Below, in pieces: positions 19,414-28,468 of a stretch of 64,000 nt of DNA (the stretch's first letter is position 1; every line of letters begins with the position of its first letter). Location of the stretch: the NCBI RefSeq assembly GCF_002954615.1, contig NZ_MSCJ01000003.1, positions 372,001 to 436,000 of the forward strand, read 5' to 3'. Under the pieces are notes generated by a model. The model had not been told where the DNA came from, did not search any database, and saw only the letters and a list, made by a program, of their open reading frames with translations. The stretch comes from Photobacterium angustum (lineage in GTDB: Bacteria; Pseudomonadota; Gammaproteobacteria; Enterobacterales; Vibrionaceae). The position numbers were made by a program, and so were the translations under genes.

Positions 19414-20310
19414 ATGTATAAGATCTCGAAAACTGATGAAGACTTAAAAGTCGTTATACCTGATAATTTCTCACAACAAATCAATCAGTTGATGTTTGAA
19501 TTATGCAAGCATTCTGGCCCTGTAACACTTTCTTACTTACGTTATCATCAGCAATCTGGTGGAAGCCAGCGACGCGCTAAACTTTGTTATATTACAGCGG
19601 TTTCTTTAGGGTTAAATACGAATACGGCAAAACTGTTGGCGGTAACCGTTGAGCTATTACACAATGCTTCTTTAATCCATGATGATGTACAAGACAAAGA
19701 CCAACAAAGGCGAGGTCAAGATGCGTTGTGGGTTAAAGCCTCTGTGGAAGAAGCAATCTGTTTAGGTGATACCCTCATTGTTGCGGCTTATCATGCGCTT
19801 TCTAAAATAAACACACCTGCAAACAGTCATCTTCAAGCGACGGTGTGTCGTCGTGTCATGGAAACCATTAGAGGGCAGATGGATGATCTATCACCTCAAC
19901 TGCCATTAACTGAACAATCATATACGCTTATAGCGACCAATAAAGCAGCACCACTGCTGAGTCTATCTGTTGAATTACCGGCTCTGCTGGCAGGAGAACC
20001 GTTTCTGGCCAAAGCCTTATCTCATGCTGCAAGCTCCTTCGCACTTGCCTATCAATTCTATGATGATCTTTGTGATCAAGCACAGGATGCGACAAATCAA
20101 GAGCCCAATATCGTCAACATACGAATTCACGAATTAGCTGGAAGTCTTAACGCAAGTGATGAAGATATTGATACCGCTAAGGATGATATTAAAAGCAAAA
20201 TATTAATACTTTTAGATCAGGCAACCTCTTCATTGGCACCATTACCAACAGAAGCCACTGTTATCTTGCAGCAAACGATCAAGGAATTAAAAACACGTAT
20301 AGAGGGATAA
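19414..20310 (+). CDS. crtE: Geranylgeranyl diphosphate synthase
   Basis: Isoprenyl diphosphate synthase, 298 residues, supplying GGPP for phytoene. Both Asp-rich motifs are visible: LIHDDVQDKDQQRRG and the second one, YDDLCDQ. The frame opens at ATG 19402, but GGAGG at 19404-19408 is correctly placed for ATG 19414. It follows proteorhodopsin and is followed 3 bp later by crtI. The position in a retinal operon supports CrtE over other prenyl synthases. Confidence 0.9.
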   Translation: MYKISKTDEDLKVVIPDNFSQQINQLMFELCKHSGPVTLSYLRYHQQSGGSQRRAKLCYITAVSLGLNTNTAKLLAVTVELLHNASLIHDDVQDKDQQRRGQDALWVKASVEEAICLGDTLIVAAYHALSKINTPANSHLQATVCRRVMETIRGQMDDLSPQLPLTEQSYTLIATNKAAPLLSLSVELPALLAGEPFLAKALSHAASSFALAYQFYDDLCDQAQDATNQEPNIVNIRIHELAGSLNASDEDIDTAKDDIKSKILILLDQATSSLAPLPTEATVILQQTIKELKTRIEG

Positions 20311-20313
20311 CTT

Positions 20314-21801
20314 ATGAAAGTTGTCGTAATGGGAGCGGGATTTGGAGGCATCGCCTCTGCGTTAAGGGCGAGAGCACTGGGCTTTGATGTTGTTTTAGTC
20401 GAAAAAAATCAACAGATTGGTGGTAGAGCTCAAGTCTTTAACGTCGATGGTTATCGTCATGATGCAGGGCCCACTGTGATTACTGCTCCTTTCTTGTTTG
20501 ATGAATTATTCGCATTATTTAATCGTAAACGTGCCGACTACATCGAATTCACACCATTGAAAGTATGGTACCGATTTGTCTTTGATGATCTCAGTGCATT
20601 CGATTACGGTGGCAGCCAGCATGATATTGAAACTGCAATCGGCAATATTGATCCGAGTGACGTCCAGCATTATAGAAGTTTATTGCAAGAGTCTAAGTCG
20701 ATTTACCATGTTGGTTTTGAACGGTTAGCGGATAAACCATTTCATCGAATGGCTGACATGATGAAACTGCTACCCGCGATGATCAAGTTAAAAAGTTACC
20801 GTTCAGTATGGCAGCTCGTTAGTAGCCACATGCAAAATGAAAAACTGAGACAGGCATTTTCTATCCAGCCTCTACTGGTTGGGGGTAATCCCTTTGATAC
20901 GACCAGTATCTATAACTTAATACATTTTTTAGAAAGAAAGTTCGGCATTCATTTCGCAATGGGGGGAACTGGTGCACTGGTAAAAGCGTTAGAAAAGCTA
21001 ATGATTGAGCAAGATATTGAAATCATTACCAGTAACTCTGTTGAACTGATTGAAACGAAAAATAACTATGTTAAGAGTGTTACCTTACAAGACGGTACTA
21101 ATCTACCTTGTGATCATTTGATATCGAATATCGATCCTGCTTACCTTTATGGAAAACTATTAAAAAAAGAAAGCAGCATAGTAGCTACGGCAAGAACAAA
21201 ATTTGCACGTAAATCGATGGGTTTGTTTGTCTTGTTTTTTGGCACTGATAGACAATATTCAGCTGTAGAGCATCATACGATTTTGCTTGGTAAACGTTTT
21301 AAAGGGTTATTAGACGATATTTTTAAACATAAAGTGCTCACTGACGATTTTTCGCTTTATCTTCACCGTCCTACCGCAACCGATCCTTCTTTTGCTCCAC
21401 AAGGGCATGACAGTTTTTATGCTCTCGTACCTGTGCCTAATTTAGATGGCGGTCAAAATTGGAAAGAGGTTGGTGAGAAATTAAAACAGCGGGTGATTGA
21501 GCGTCTATCTCAAACGCTATTACCAGATTTAGAGAGCCATATTCAGTCGGTTTTTTACATGACCCCTGAGGATTTCAAAGATGATTATTTAAGTCCTTCT
21601 GGTGCTGGTTTTTCAATTTCACCGCACTTTTATCAATCGGCGTGGTTTCGATATCATAATAATGGTGAAGGCTTAAATAACTTGTCTTTAGCCGGTGCGG
21701 GAACACACCCTGGAGCTGGGTTACCAGGAGTATTAAGTTCAGCAAAAGTCGTCGAATCGTTGTTAAAGCAAAAGTATGGCAAGGTGGGGGGAAGTCAATG
21801 A
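20314..21801 (+). CDS. crtI: Phytoene desaturase
   Basis: FAD-dependent desaturase of 495 residues that turns phytoene into lycopene. The N-terminal dinucleotide fold is VVMGAGFGGIASALRARA, followed by the EKNQQIGGRAQVF stretch and DAGPTVITAP. The C-terminal FAD-binding block is visible (LAGAGTHPGAGLPGVLSSA). GAGGGATAA precedes the ATG. It overlaps crtB by 4 bp, showing translational coupling. Confidence 0.96.
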   Translation: MKVVVMGAGFGGIASALRARALGFDVVLVEKNQQIGGRAQVFNVDGYRHDAGPTVITAPFLFDELFALFNRKRADYIEFTPLKVWYRFVFDDLSAFDYGGSQHDIETAIGNIDPSDVQHYRSLLQESKSIYHVGFERLADKPFHRMADMMKLLPAMIKLKSYRSVWQLVSSHMQNEKLRQAFSIQPLLVGGNPFDTTSIYNLIHFLERKFGIHFAMGGTGALVKALEKLMIEQDIEIITSNSVELIETKNNYVKSVTLQDGTNLPCDHLISNIDPAYLYGKLLKKESSIVATARTKFARKSMGLFVLFFGTDRQYSAVEHHTILLGKRFKGLLDDIFKHKVLTDDFSLYLHRPTATDPSFAPQGHDSFYALVPVPNLDGGQNWKEVGEKLKQRVIERLSQTLLPDLESHIQSVFYMTPEDFKDDYLSPSGAGFSISPHFYQSAWFRYHNNGEGLNNLSLAGAGTHPGAGLPGVLSSAKVVESLLKQKYGKVGGSQ

Positions 21802-22715
21802 CGGAGTTTTCCCAATCTACTATCGTCTCACAGCTGTCAGTTGCCTTTTTGCAAGGTGGCCATAAAGTGACGGCAAAGCATGGTAAGACATTCTATTTTG
21901 CTTCGTTATTTATGGGAAAACGCCATGCGGAGCGAAGCTATTGCTTGTATCAATTCTGCCGATACCTCGATGATTTAGCGGATAATCAAGGGAACTCCTC
22001 TTCTAAACTAAACCAGTTTCGACAACGCCTTATTGAAAATAAAACTGAACGCGATACGGTCTTTCTCACAGAATCATTTGAGCTTCCTATTAATCCCATT
22101 TTGGATTTGATTGACGGCTTCTTGTTTGATCAAAACGAACCTGCTATTGATTCGAAAAGAGAATTACTGACGTATTGTTACCGAGTTGCAGGCACTGTTG
22201 GCATTATGATGTGTCACGCTTTAGAGGTCGATGATAGAGCTGCTTTTAAATATGCCATCGATCTTGGCATCGCGATGCAGTTAACGAATATCGCTAGAGA
22301 TGTTTTTGAAGATGCGCAGCTAGGAAGGAGATATGTTCCCTCTACTTGGTTACACGGTATGACCCCCTTAGAAATCGAGCAGGCGCCTTCACACCATTGC
22401 GACATTTTTCATGCAAGGAAAAAGCTCTTATCGTTAGCTGAGCAATACTACAGCAGTGGTATGTCGGGTTTATCTTATTTGCCTAAACAATCAAGGCTAT
22501 CCATTTATATTGCCGCAAAATGTTACCAAGCGATTGGGTTTCAAATAGAAAGAGAGCCTGATTTTACTGTACGGGCAACGGTCTCTATGGCTAAAAAGTG
22601 CGCGTTGACGGCGAAGTGTATGCTTCACTTTATATTGAGTAATGGAACCAGACGTTGGCATCGTCCTCATGATAAAGGTTTGCACACCAATATCGTCAAT
22701 GTTTTAGGACTCTAG
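21798..22715 (+). CDS. crtB: Phytoene synthase
   Basis: Condenses two GGPP to phytoene. 305 residues of the squalene/phytoene synthase family with both Asp-rich motifs (YLDDLAD and ARDVFEDA followed by GRRYVP). It starts inside the end of crtI and is followed 18 bp later by crtY. Normal length, no defects. Confidence 0.96.
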   Translation: MTEFSQSTIVSQLSVAFLQGGHKVTAKHGKTFYFASLFMGKRHAERSYCLYQFCRYLDDLADNQGNSSSKLNQFRQRLIENKTERDTVFLTESFELPINPILDLIDGFLFDQNEPAIDSKRELLTYCYRVAGTVGIMMCHALEVDDRAAFKYAIDLGIAMQLTNIARDVFEDAQLGRRYVPSTWLHGMTPLEIEQAPSHHCDIFHARKKLLSLAEQYYSSGMSGLSYLPKQSRLSIYIAAKCYQAIGFQIEREPDFTVRATVSMAKKCALTAKCMLHFILSNGTRRWHRPHDKGLHTNIVNVLGL

Positions 22716-22733
22716 ACTCAGGGAGAGTGAACA

Positions 22734-23837
22734 ATGAAAGTCAATGTTGCAATTCTTGGTGCAGGTTGTGCGGGCTTGGCGCTTGCTCGTTGTTTAAAGG
22801 AACAAGGATTTTCTGGTTCGGTATCATTACTGGAATCAAGGCAGTGCTACGAAAATGACAGAACATGGTGTTATTGGGCAAAACCAGATAGCCAATGGCA
22901 TAAAATGGCTCAATATCGTTGGCAACAATGTCTATTCTCATCGTTAAATGATGCACAACACATTCATTATTACGACTCGACCTCATATTGTTGTCTCCCT
23001 GCTGAAAACTACTACGACTTTTGCTTACAACAATTGGATTCGGCAAATGTATCGTTAAAAATGGAAGTCGAAGTCGTCTCTGTTTCGCCAACTCGCTCCC
23101 AATCTTGGTTGGTGGAGACAACATCCGGTAATTTAGAAGCTGATATCGTTATTGATACTCGCCCAAGACCTTGTGAAGCAATACTATATCAGTCATTTTT
23201 AGGTTATGAGGTCACGTTATCCCGCCCTATATTCGCGCCTGATACTGTAAGGCTAATGTGTAATATGCATGGCGATAGTCAATGCATGCGTTTTTATTAC
23301 ATTCTTCCATTTTCTCCTTGGCACATATTAATTGAGCCCACGGTTTTTCATCGCTACCCTCTAAATCCCGATTTGTTGAAAGATGACCTCCAATCCGCGC
23401 TCCGAGCAGAAGACATTGAAATTGAATCGATTATCCGCCGTGAATCAGCCATTTTACCCATGGGGCAGACACATTTAGAAGGCTCTGTATTGGTTAAAGG
23501 GGGGATTGCTGGTGGTGCGTTACGGGCGAGTTCTGGCTATGGTTTTTTGCGGATCCAAGCATGGGCATTGGCTTGTTCGCAATCAATTATTACCAAACAA
23601 AAAGCGTTTTCACATCAGCAACATCACCTGCAGGCTAGAATGGATCACTTGTTTTTAAACGTCATTAAGCATAATCCTGTGGATGGGCCAGACTATTTCA
23701 TTCGAATGGCAAGCCAGTTAAACGGTGACCAATTTTCTGCATTTATGAGTGATGAAGCTGGTATGAAAGAATGGATGCAAGTGATCAGCGCTTTACCAAA
23801 ATGGCCGTTTATTAAAGAGGTAATGGCTGGTGGTTAA
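22734..23837 (+). CDS. crtY: Lycopene beta-cyclase
   Basis: FAD/NAD-fold cyclase of 367 residues that forms beta-carotene from lycopene. N-terminal VAILGAGCAGLALARCL, then DRTWCYW, which is typical of the bacterial CrtY type. The motif VIDTRP is in the expected middle position. Its last 8 bases overlap the blh gene. Confidence 0.94.
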   Translation: MKVNVAILGAGCAGLALARCLKEQGFSGSVSLLESRQCYENDRTWCYWAKPDSQWHKMAQYRWQQCLFSSLNDAQHIHYYDSTSYCCLPAENYYDFCLQQLDSANVSLKMEVEVVSVSPTRSQSWLVETTSGNLEADIVIDTRPRPCEAILYQSFLGYEVTLSRPIFAPDTVRLMCNMHGDSQCMRFYYILPFSPWHILIEPTVFHRYPLNPDLLKDDLQSALRAEDIEIESIIRRESAILPMGQTHLEGSVLVKGGIAGGALRASSGYGFLRIQAWALACSQSIITKQKAFSHQQHHLQARMDHLFLNVIKHNPVDGPDYFIRMASQLNGDQFSAFMSDEAGMKEWMQVISALPKWPFIKEVMAGG

Positions 23838-24678
23838 AGCGGATTGGAACAGTGCGATAAAGCAGAAGCCTGTGTGCTTTTTGCTGTGTGCGCTTCCACT
23901 GGTTTTACTTGTTGAGCATTGGGCTATGTTCTGGCCGGTGATGTTAATGGTTTTGTTCATCGGTCTACCACACGGTTTGTTTGATCCATGGATTGCTTTA
24001 AAAAGCGTGTCATTAAAAAAGACGTCGACATGGCTGTTTTTGTTTGGCTATTTAGTATTATCTATCGTGGTCTATTTAGGGTGGGTTATCTCACCTTTGT
24101 TTTCTTTTGTTCTGTTTTTGTTGGTATCGGCATACCATTTTGGCGCCGATTGGGGAGATCAACCAACGAGCTCAAGGCTTCAATGTATTGGTTTGGGGGG
24201 CATCATCATAGCTCTGCCAGTCATTTTCCATCCTGCAGAAACCATGAGAATTTTTTTATTACTGACAGGGTATGACTTCTCTGACGTAATGTGGTTATTT
24301 GTGGTGTGGTGTTTAGTCGGTACTACTTTTCTGTTGTATAGGCCAAATAAAGCCAATCTTGTCGAAGGCCTACTGTTAGTCATTATTAGTGCTGTAGCAT
24401 CGCCGTTTATTTATTTCGCTTGTTACTTTTGCCTACTTCATAGCTATCGTCATTATGCTGAATATTTGCCACGTATTGTCACCAGACAAGATTTTTCTAT
24501 CCGATTTGTATCTTTGTTATTAATAATGACTTATCTATTCTTCATTGGTTTATTTCTCTCCTTGGAGTCAATTGGTCCCGTTGAAGATAAATCATTACAA
24601 ACATTGTTTTGGGGGCTTGCTTCGCTAACCGTTCCCCACATGTATGTTATCGCACTTTCAAAAAGTAAAAAGAGCTGA
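23830..24678 (+). CDS. blh: Beta-carotene 15,15'-dioxygenase, Brp/Blh family
   Basis: Integral membrane enzyme of 282 residues that splits beta-carotene into two retinals for proteorhodopsin. Several hydrophobic helices are present, and conserved His motifs of the family are visible (GLPHGLFDPW, YHFGADWGD, HSYRHYAEY, PHMYVI). It starts at GTG 23830, 9 nt after GAGG, overlapping crtY. It is the last gene of the operon and converges with the sugar dehydrogenase gene, with only 19 bp between stops. Confidence 0.95.
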   Translation: MVKADWNSAIKQKPVCFLLCALPLVLLVEHWAMFWPVMLMVLFIGLPHGLFDPWIALKSVSLKKTSTWLFLFGYLVLSIVVYLGWVISPLFSFVLFLLVSAYHFGADWGDQPTSSRLQCIGLGGIIIALPVIFHPAETMRIFLLLTGYDFSDVMWLFVVWCLVGTTFLLYRPNKANLVEGLLLVIISAVASPFIYFACYFCLLHSYRHYAEYLPRIVTRQDFSIRFVSLLLIMTYLFFIGLFLSLESIGPVEDKSLQTLFWGLASLTVPHMYVIALSKSKKS

Positions 24679-24697
24679 TGAATCGTCATGCTATTGA

Positions 24698-25774
24698 TTA
24701 TTTCTCTTCGAGCTTAAAAATCTTACCGCTGTCTGTCGAAAAATAGAGATAACCATCAGGGCTAATTGTGATATCTCTGATACGTTCACCGAGTTCTCCC
24801 ATTAATCGAGAAGATTCAGTTAGCTTACCGTCTTTAATTGTTACCACATTAATGTGAGCTAATTTAAGCGCGCCTGCTAAGATTTTTCCTTTTAAGGAAG
24901 GGTAATGACTTCCCCTGTAGATCACCATGTTGCTTGGTGCTATTGAAGGGATATAGACCAGTTTCGGATCTTTCATTTTAGGCAATGACGTTGCTTCACC
25001 CACTGCGATTGGGCCCCAATATTCTTTGCCATGAGATACCTTTGCCCAGCCGTAGTTAGCCCCTTTTTTAATCAAATTAATTTCATCACCACCACGAGGC
25101 CCATGCTCAATTGACCAGAGCTGTTTTGTTGATTTGTCATAAAACAGGCCTTGAGGATTCCTGTGTCCGTAACTCCAGATTTCAGGTTTTCCTTTATTTG
25201 TTTTAAAGGGGTTATCTGCTGGAATAGAGCCATCGAGGTTCAAGCGAATAATAGAACCAGCATGAGTTTGAAGATCTTGTCCATTGTCACGTACACCACG
25301 ATCACCAATAGAGAAGTAAACCTTATCATCAACAAATGTAATACGGCTACCAAAGTGACGACCAGTGCTGGTTATGGCATCGGCAACGAAAACATCTTTC
25401 CAGCCTTCTAGTTTATTATTTTGTAATTTAGCTGTGGCTAGTGCGACGGTGGTGCCTTTTGGCGTCGATTTACTATAGGTAAAGAAGAGTATTGGGTGCT
25501 TTGTATCTGAATTAGGCGCAAGCGCAACATCCAATAAACCACCTTGACCATGACTATCAACGTCTGGAACTTTGAAGAGGATCTGTTTATTACCAGAGGT
25601 AATATCGAGTAATGAAACAGTGCCATTTTTTTCATTTACGATAGCTTGTTTTTCATTAACAAATTCCACTCCCCAAGGGATTTGAAAGTTATTCGCAATT
25701 TCTATTGCGTTGTACTGGCTTGAATATGCAGATAGAGAGATACAAGCAAGTAATAGAGCTGCTATTGCTTTCAT
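24698..25774 (-). CDS. Secreted PQQ-dependent aldose sugar dehydrogenase family protein
   Basis: 358 residues with a clear signal peptide (MKAIAALLLACISLSAYSS). The six-bladed propeller family of soluble glucose/sorbosone dehydrogenases (YliI-like) is recognised from IPWGVEFV, GGLLDVALAP, YSYGHRNPQG-like sequence (WSYGHRNPQGL), HGPRGGDEIN and GANYGW. It would oxidise sugars in the periplasm using PQQ. No PQQ synthesis gene is in this window, so the cofactor may come from elsewhere. Its promoter lies in the 162-bp gap before btsR. Confidence 0.88.
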   Translation of the reverse strand: MKAIAALLLACISLSAYSSQYNAIEIANNFQIPWGVEFVNEKQAIVNEKNGTVSLLDITSGNKQILFKVPDVDSHGQGGLLDVALAPNSDTKHPILFFTYSKSTPKGTTVALATAKLQNNKLEGWKDVFVADAITSTGRHFGSRITFVDDKVYFSIGDRGVRDNGQDLQTHAGSIIRLNLDGSIPADNPFKTNKGKPEIWSYGHRNPQGLFYDKSTKQLWSIEHGPRGGDEINLIKKGANYGWAKVSHGKEYWGPIAVGEATSLPKMKDPKLVYIPSIAPSNMVIYRGSHYPSLKGKILAGALKLAHINVVTIKDGKLTESSRLMGELGERIRDITISPDGYLYFSTDSGKIFKLEEK

Positions 25775-25936
25775 GGCTCATTCCTTTGATACGTCTTTCT
25801 TATTAAAATCTAGCAGTTGATATCGCTACAACTATTTTTTATTAAACTTTTTCATTGTATCAATGTAGAAAAATAGTCCTACATGCAAATTAACTTGATT
25901 TAAAAGGCCCTTTATCAAACCAAAGCAATGTGCTTT

Positions 25937-26662
25937 TTACAAAATACCGAGTAGCTTTTTAAGTACTGAAAGATAGCGACGGCTAACGGGAAGTTCATAC
26001 CCTGTTTTTGTAATAATTTCAGCTAACCCATTTTCTAATAGTTTAATTTCACTGATCATTTTGATATTCACCAGATACTGGCGATGACAACGCACCAACG
26101 GTGTTTTTTCTTCTAATGTTTTTAAGGTGAGTTGTGTGCTGGCGGTTTGATTATTGGAACGTACTTGCACGCCACTGATATCACTATAGGCACATTCCAC
26201 TGTGTCGGTGGTAAGAATCACAATACGGTTATGACCAATGCAGGGGATTTGATCGAGCTTATTCGGCGCAATAGCGGAGATGGCTTGCTGAGGCGTTGAT
26301 TGTTGTATCACTTTATGTAAACGACTCACTGTTTTGGTTAAACGACTTGGATTAACCGGCTTCAATAAATAATCAAAAGCATTCTCTTCAAACGCTTGAA
26401 TAGCATAGTGATCGTAAGCGGTTACAAACACCACATAAGGCATAGTTTCAGGATCGAGCATGCTTAATAGTTCAATGCCTGTTACTTGTGGCATTTGAAT
26501 ATCAACAAAGACAATATCCGGCTTTAGCTCATTGATTTTCTTTAGCCCAAAAATAGCGTTTGGCGCTTCACCAATCACCGTAACATAGCCTGTTTCTTCC
26601 AATAACTCTGCCAGCTCTTCACGGGCAAATTGTTCATCATCAATGACAAGAGCAGTTAACAT
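25937..26662 (-). CDS. btsR: LytTR-family response regulator, BtsR-like
   Basis: 241 residues: a receiver domain at 1-~120 (acidic pocket DDE, phospho-acceptor in IVFVDIQMPQ, Lys in YLLKPVN) and a C-terminal LytTR DNA-binding domain (~140-241, CHRQYLVNIKMI). It lies 31 bp after the histidine kinase gene on the same strand. Together they match the E. coli BtsS/BtsR pyruvate-sensing pair, which activates btsT. Here the btsT-like transporter is next door. The YpdAB pair is the other candidate; kinase similarity favours Bts. Confidence 0.88.
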   Translation of the reverse strand: MLTALVIDDEQFAREELAELLEETGYVTVIGEAPNAIFGLKKINELKPDIVFVDIQMPQVTGIELLSMLDPETMPYVVFVTAYDHYAIQAFEENAFDYLLKPVNPSRLTKTVSRLHKVIQQSTPQQAISAIAPNKLDQIPCIGHNRIVILTTDTVECAYSDISGVQVRSNNQTASTQLTLKTLEEKTPLVRCHRQYLVNIKMISEIKLLENGLAEIITKTGYELPVSRRYLSVLKKLLGIL

Positions 26663-26693
26663 CCAAGCTTACCTTTTATGTGATTTGCTGTAC

Positions 26694-28376
26694 TTATTGT
26701 GCGTTGGGGATAATAAAACTTATTTGGGTAAATTGGTGCTGTGTGCATGTGATTTTTAGCGTTGAATCACGACCAAATTGATTGGATAAGCGTTTATCGA
26801 CTATCTCCATCCCCAATCCGATATGGCTATCTGCTGGTGGCTGATAACTTCCAGCATTATCTTCAACCGTGATTTCATAGCCTAATGGGTGAGGTTGGCT
26901 ATAAATCTTCACGATTCCGCCTTCTAATAGATTAGAAATACCGTGTTTGATAGCGTTTTCTACCAGAGGTTGAAGCGTAAAACTGGGCAGTTTGGTATCA
27001 AGTAATTCATGTTGAATATTAATGTCGACATCAAGGCGATCAGTAAAACGGGCTTTTTCTATAGTGAGATAGGCGTTTACGTGTGCCAACTCTTCTCGTA
27101 GCGTCACGGTGTTGATATTTTGCTTTAAGTTACTGCGGAAAAATTGCGATAAGTTTTGAATAAGCTCTCGGGCTTTATCTGGATCGCGTCTTGTAATAGC
27201 ACTGATGGTATTAAGGGCATTAAACAAGAAGTGAGGATTCACTTGCGCATGTAGCAGTTTGATTTCGGCTTGTGATAATAAGGTTTGTTGCTGCAAGTAA
27301 TCACCGTAAAGAATTTGGCTGGATAGTAACTGCGCAATACCTTCTGCCATCGACATGTTAGCGGTTGAAAACAGTTTTCGTTTTGGCTCATACAACTTAA
27401 TGGTGCCGACAACTTGATTGCCTGCACGCAGTGGAATGATAAGAGCCGAACCGAGTTTACAGTCATGGGCAATGGAGCATTGATAAGGGGATTCACGGCC
27501 ATCAAGGTAGATGATGTCATTTTGTTCTATCGAATCTAAGGTGCTTTGTGAAGAAATAGGGGTGTTTGGCTTATGGTGATCATCCCCGATCCCGACAAAG
27601 GCCAAAAGCTTTTCTTGGTCTGTGATCGCAACGGCACCGACCTTGGTTTCTTCATAAATAATACGAGCGATCTTATTGGCATTGTCACTGTTAAAGCCTG
27701 TACTAAGAATACCAACCGAGCGATCTGCAATGGTTAAGGCACGGCGAGAAAAGGCCGCAGAGTATTTTTCAAATATTGTTTTACGATCTTGCAGAATACT
27801 CATAAACAGTGCCGCACCAACGGAATTGGCAATGATCATTGGAACTGCAATGGTAGAAACGAGCTCATAGGCTTGGTCAAAAGGTTTGGCGACAGTGATT
27901 AAGATGATCATCTGCACCACTTCAGCAACAAAGGTGACACCAAACACCATGCAAGGGTTAAATAACAATGCGCCTTTGTTACGTTTAAGCAGGTAAACAT
28001 GGAGTAAACCACCGATTAAGCCTTCGGCAGTGGTCGAAATGGTACAGGCAAGATCAGTAAAGCCACCAAGAGTATAGCGATGAATACCGCCCGTTAAACC
28101 CACCGCAAAACCTACCACAGGGCCGCCAAATAATCCGCCCATAACGGCACCAATAGCACGGGTGTTCGCAATTGCATCGTTGATATGCAAGCCAAAATAG
28201 GTACCGAGAATGCAAAAGCCAGAAAACAGCACGTAACAAATCAGCTTATGACTAAAACGAGAAGAAATGCTCAATAAAGGCAAAATAATGGGGGTTTTAC
28301 TCAGCATATAAGCCAGTACTAAGTAAACACACATTTGCTGTAGCAAAGAGACAATCAATTCCATATTGGAGCTCAT
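26694..28376 (-). CDS. btsS: LytS-family sensor histidine kinase, BtsS-like
   Basis: About 560 residues: an N-terminal 5TM-LYT membrane sensor (QQMCVYLVLAYMLSKTP, SIANTRAIGAVMGG-like DAIANTRAIGAVMGGL), a GAF-like part (~220-350, ending in KLYEPKRKLFS), and a His kinase domain with LHAQVNPHFLFNALNTI (His in the H-box) and an ATPase part (ENAIKHG). The frame is open to 28409, but that extension would start inside the T run of an intrinsic terminator. ATG 28376 aligns with the E. coli BtsS N-terminus; ATG 28364 is also possible. In E. coli BtsS senses external pyruvate. Confidence 0.88.
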   Translation of the reverse strand: MSSNMELIVSLLQQMCVYLVLAYMLSKTPIILPLLSISSRFSHKLICYVLFSGFCILGTYFGLHINDAIANTRAIGAVMGGLFGGPVVGFAVGLTGGIHRYTLGGFTDLACTISTTAEGLIGGLLHVYLLKRNKGALLFNPCMVFGVTFVAEVVQMIILITVAKPFDQAYELVSTIAVPMIIANSVGAALFMSILQDRKTIFEKYSAAFSRRALTIADRSVGILSTGFNSDNANKIARIIYEETKVGAVAITDQEKLLAFVGIGDDHHKPNTPISSQSTLDSIEQNDIIYLDGRESPYQCSIAHDCKLGSALIIPLRAGNQVVGTIKLYEPKRKLFSTANMSMAEGIAQLLSSQILYGDYLQQQTLLSQAEIKLLHAQVNPHFLFNALNTISAITRRDPDKARELIQNLSQFFRSNLKQNINTVTLREELAHVNAYLTIEKARFTDRLDVDINIQHELLDTKLPSFTLQPLVENAIKHGISNLLEGGIVKIYSQPHPLGYEITVEDNAGSYQPPADSHIGLGMEIVDKRLSNQFGRDSTLKITCTQHQFTQISFIIPNAQ

Positions 28377-28407
28377 GATAAAAATAATGCGCGATTGTAA
28401 GGCAAAC

Positions 28408-28433
28408 AAAAAAAGCCTGCGGTGCGCAGGCTC
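28408..28433 (-). terminator. Intrinsic terminator between btsT and btsS
   Basis: Read on the minus strand: an 8-bp GC-rich stem (AGCCTGCG with CGCAGGCT, 3-nt loop) followed by seven T. It lies 35 bp past the transporter stop and directly before the kinase start. Confidence 0.85.
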
Positions 28434-28468
28434 TTAGATCGAGGAATCAAGCAAATTAATATGTGCGA

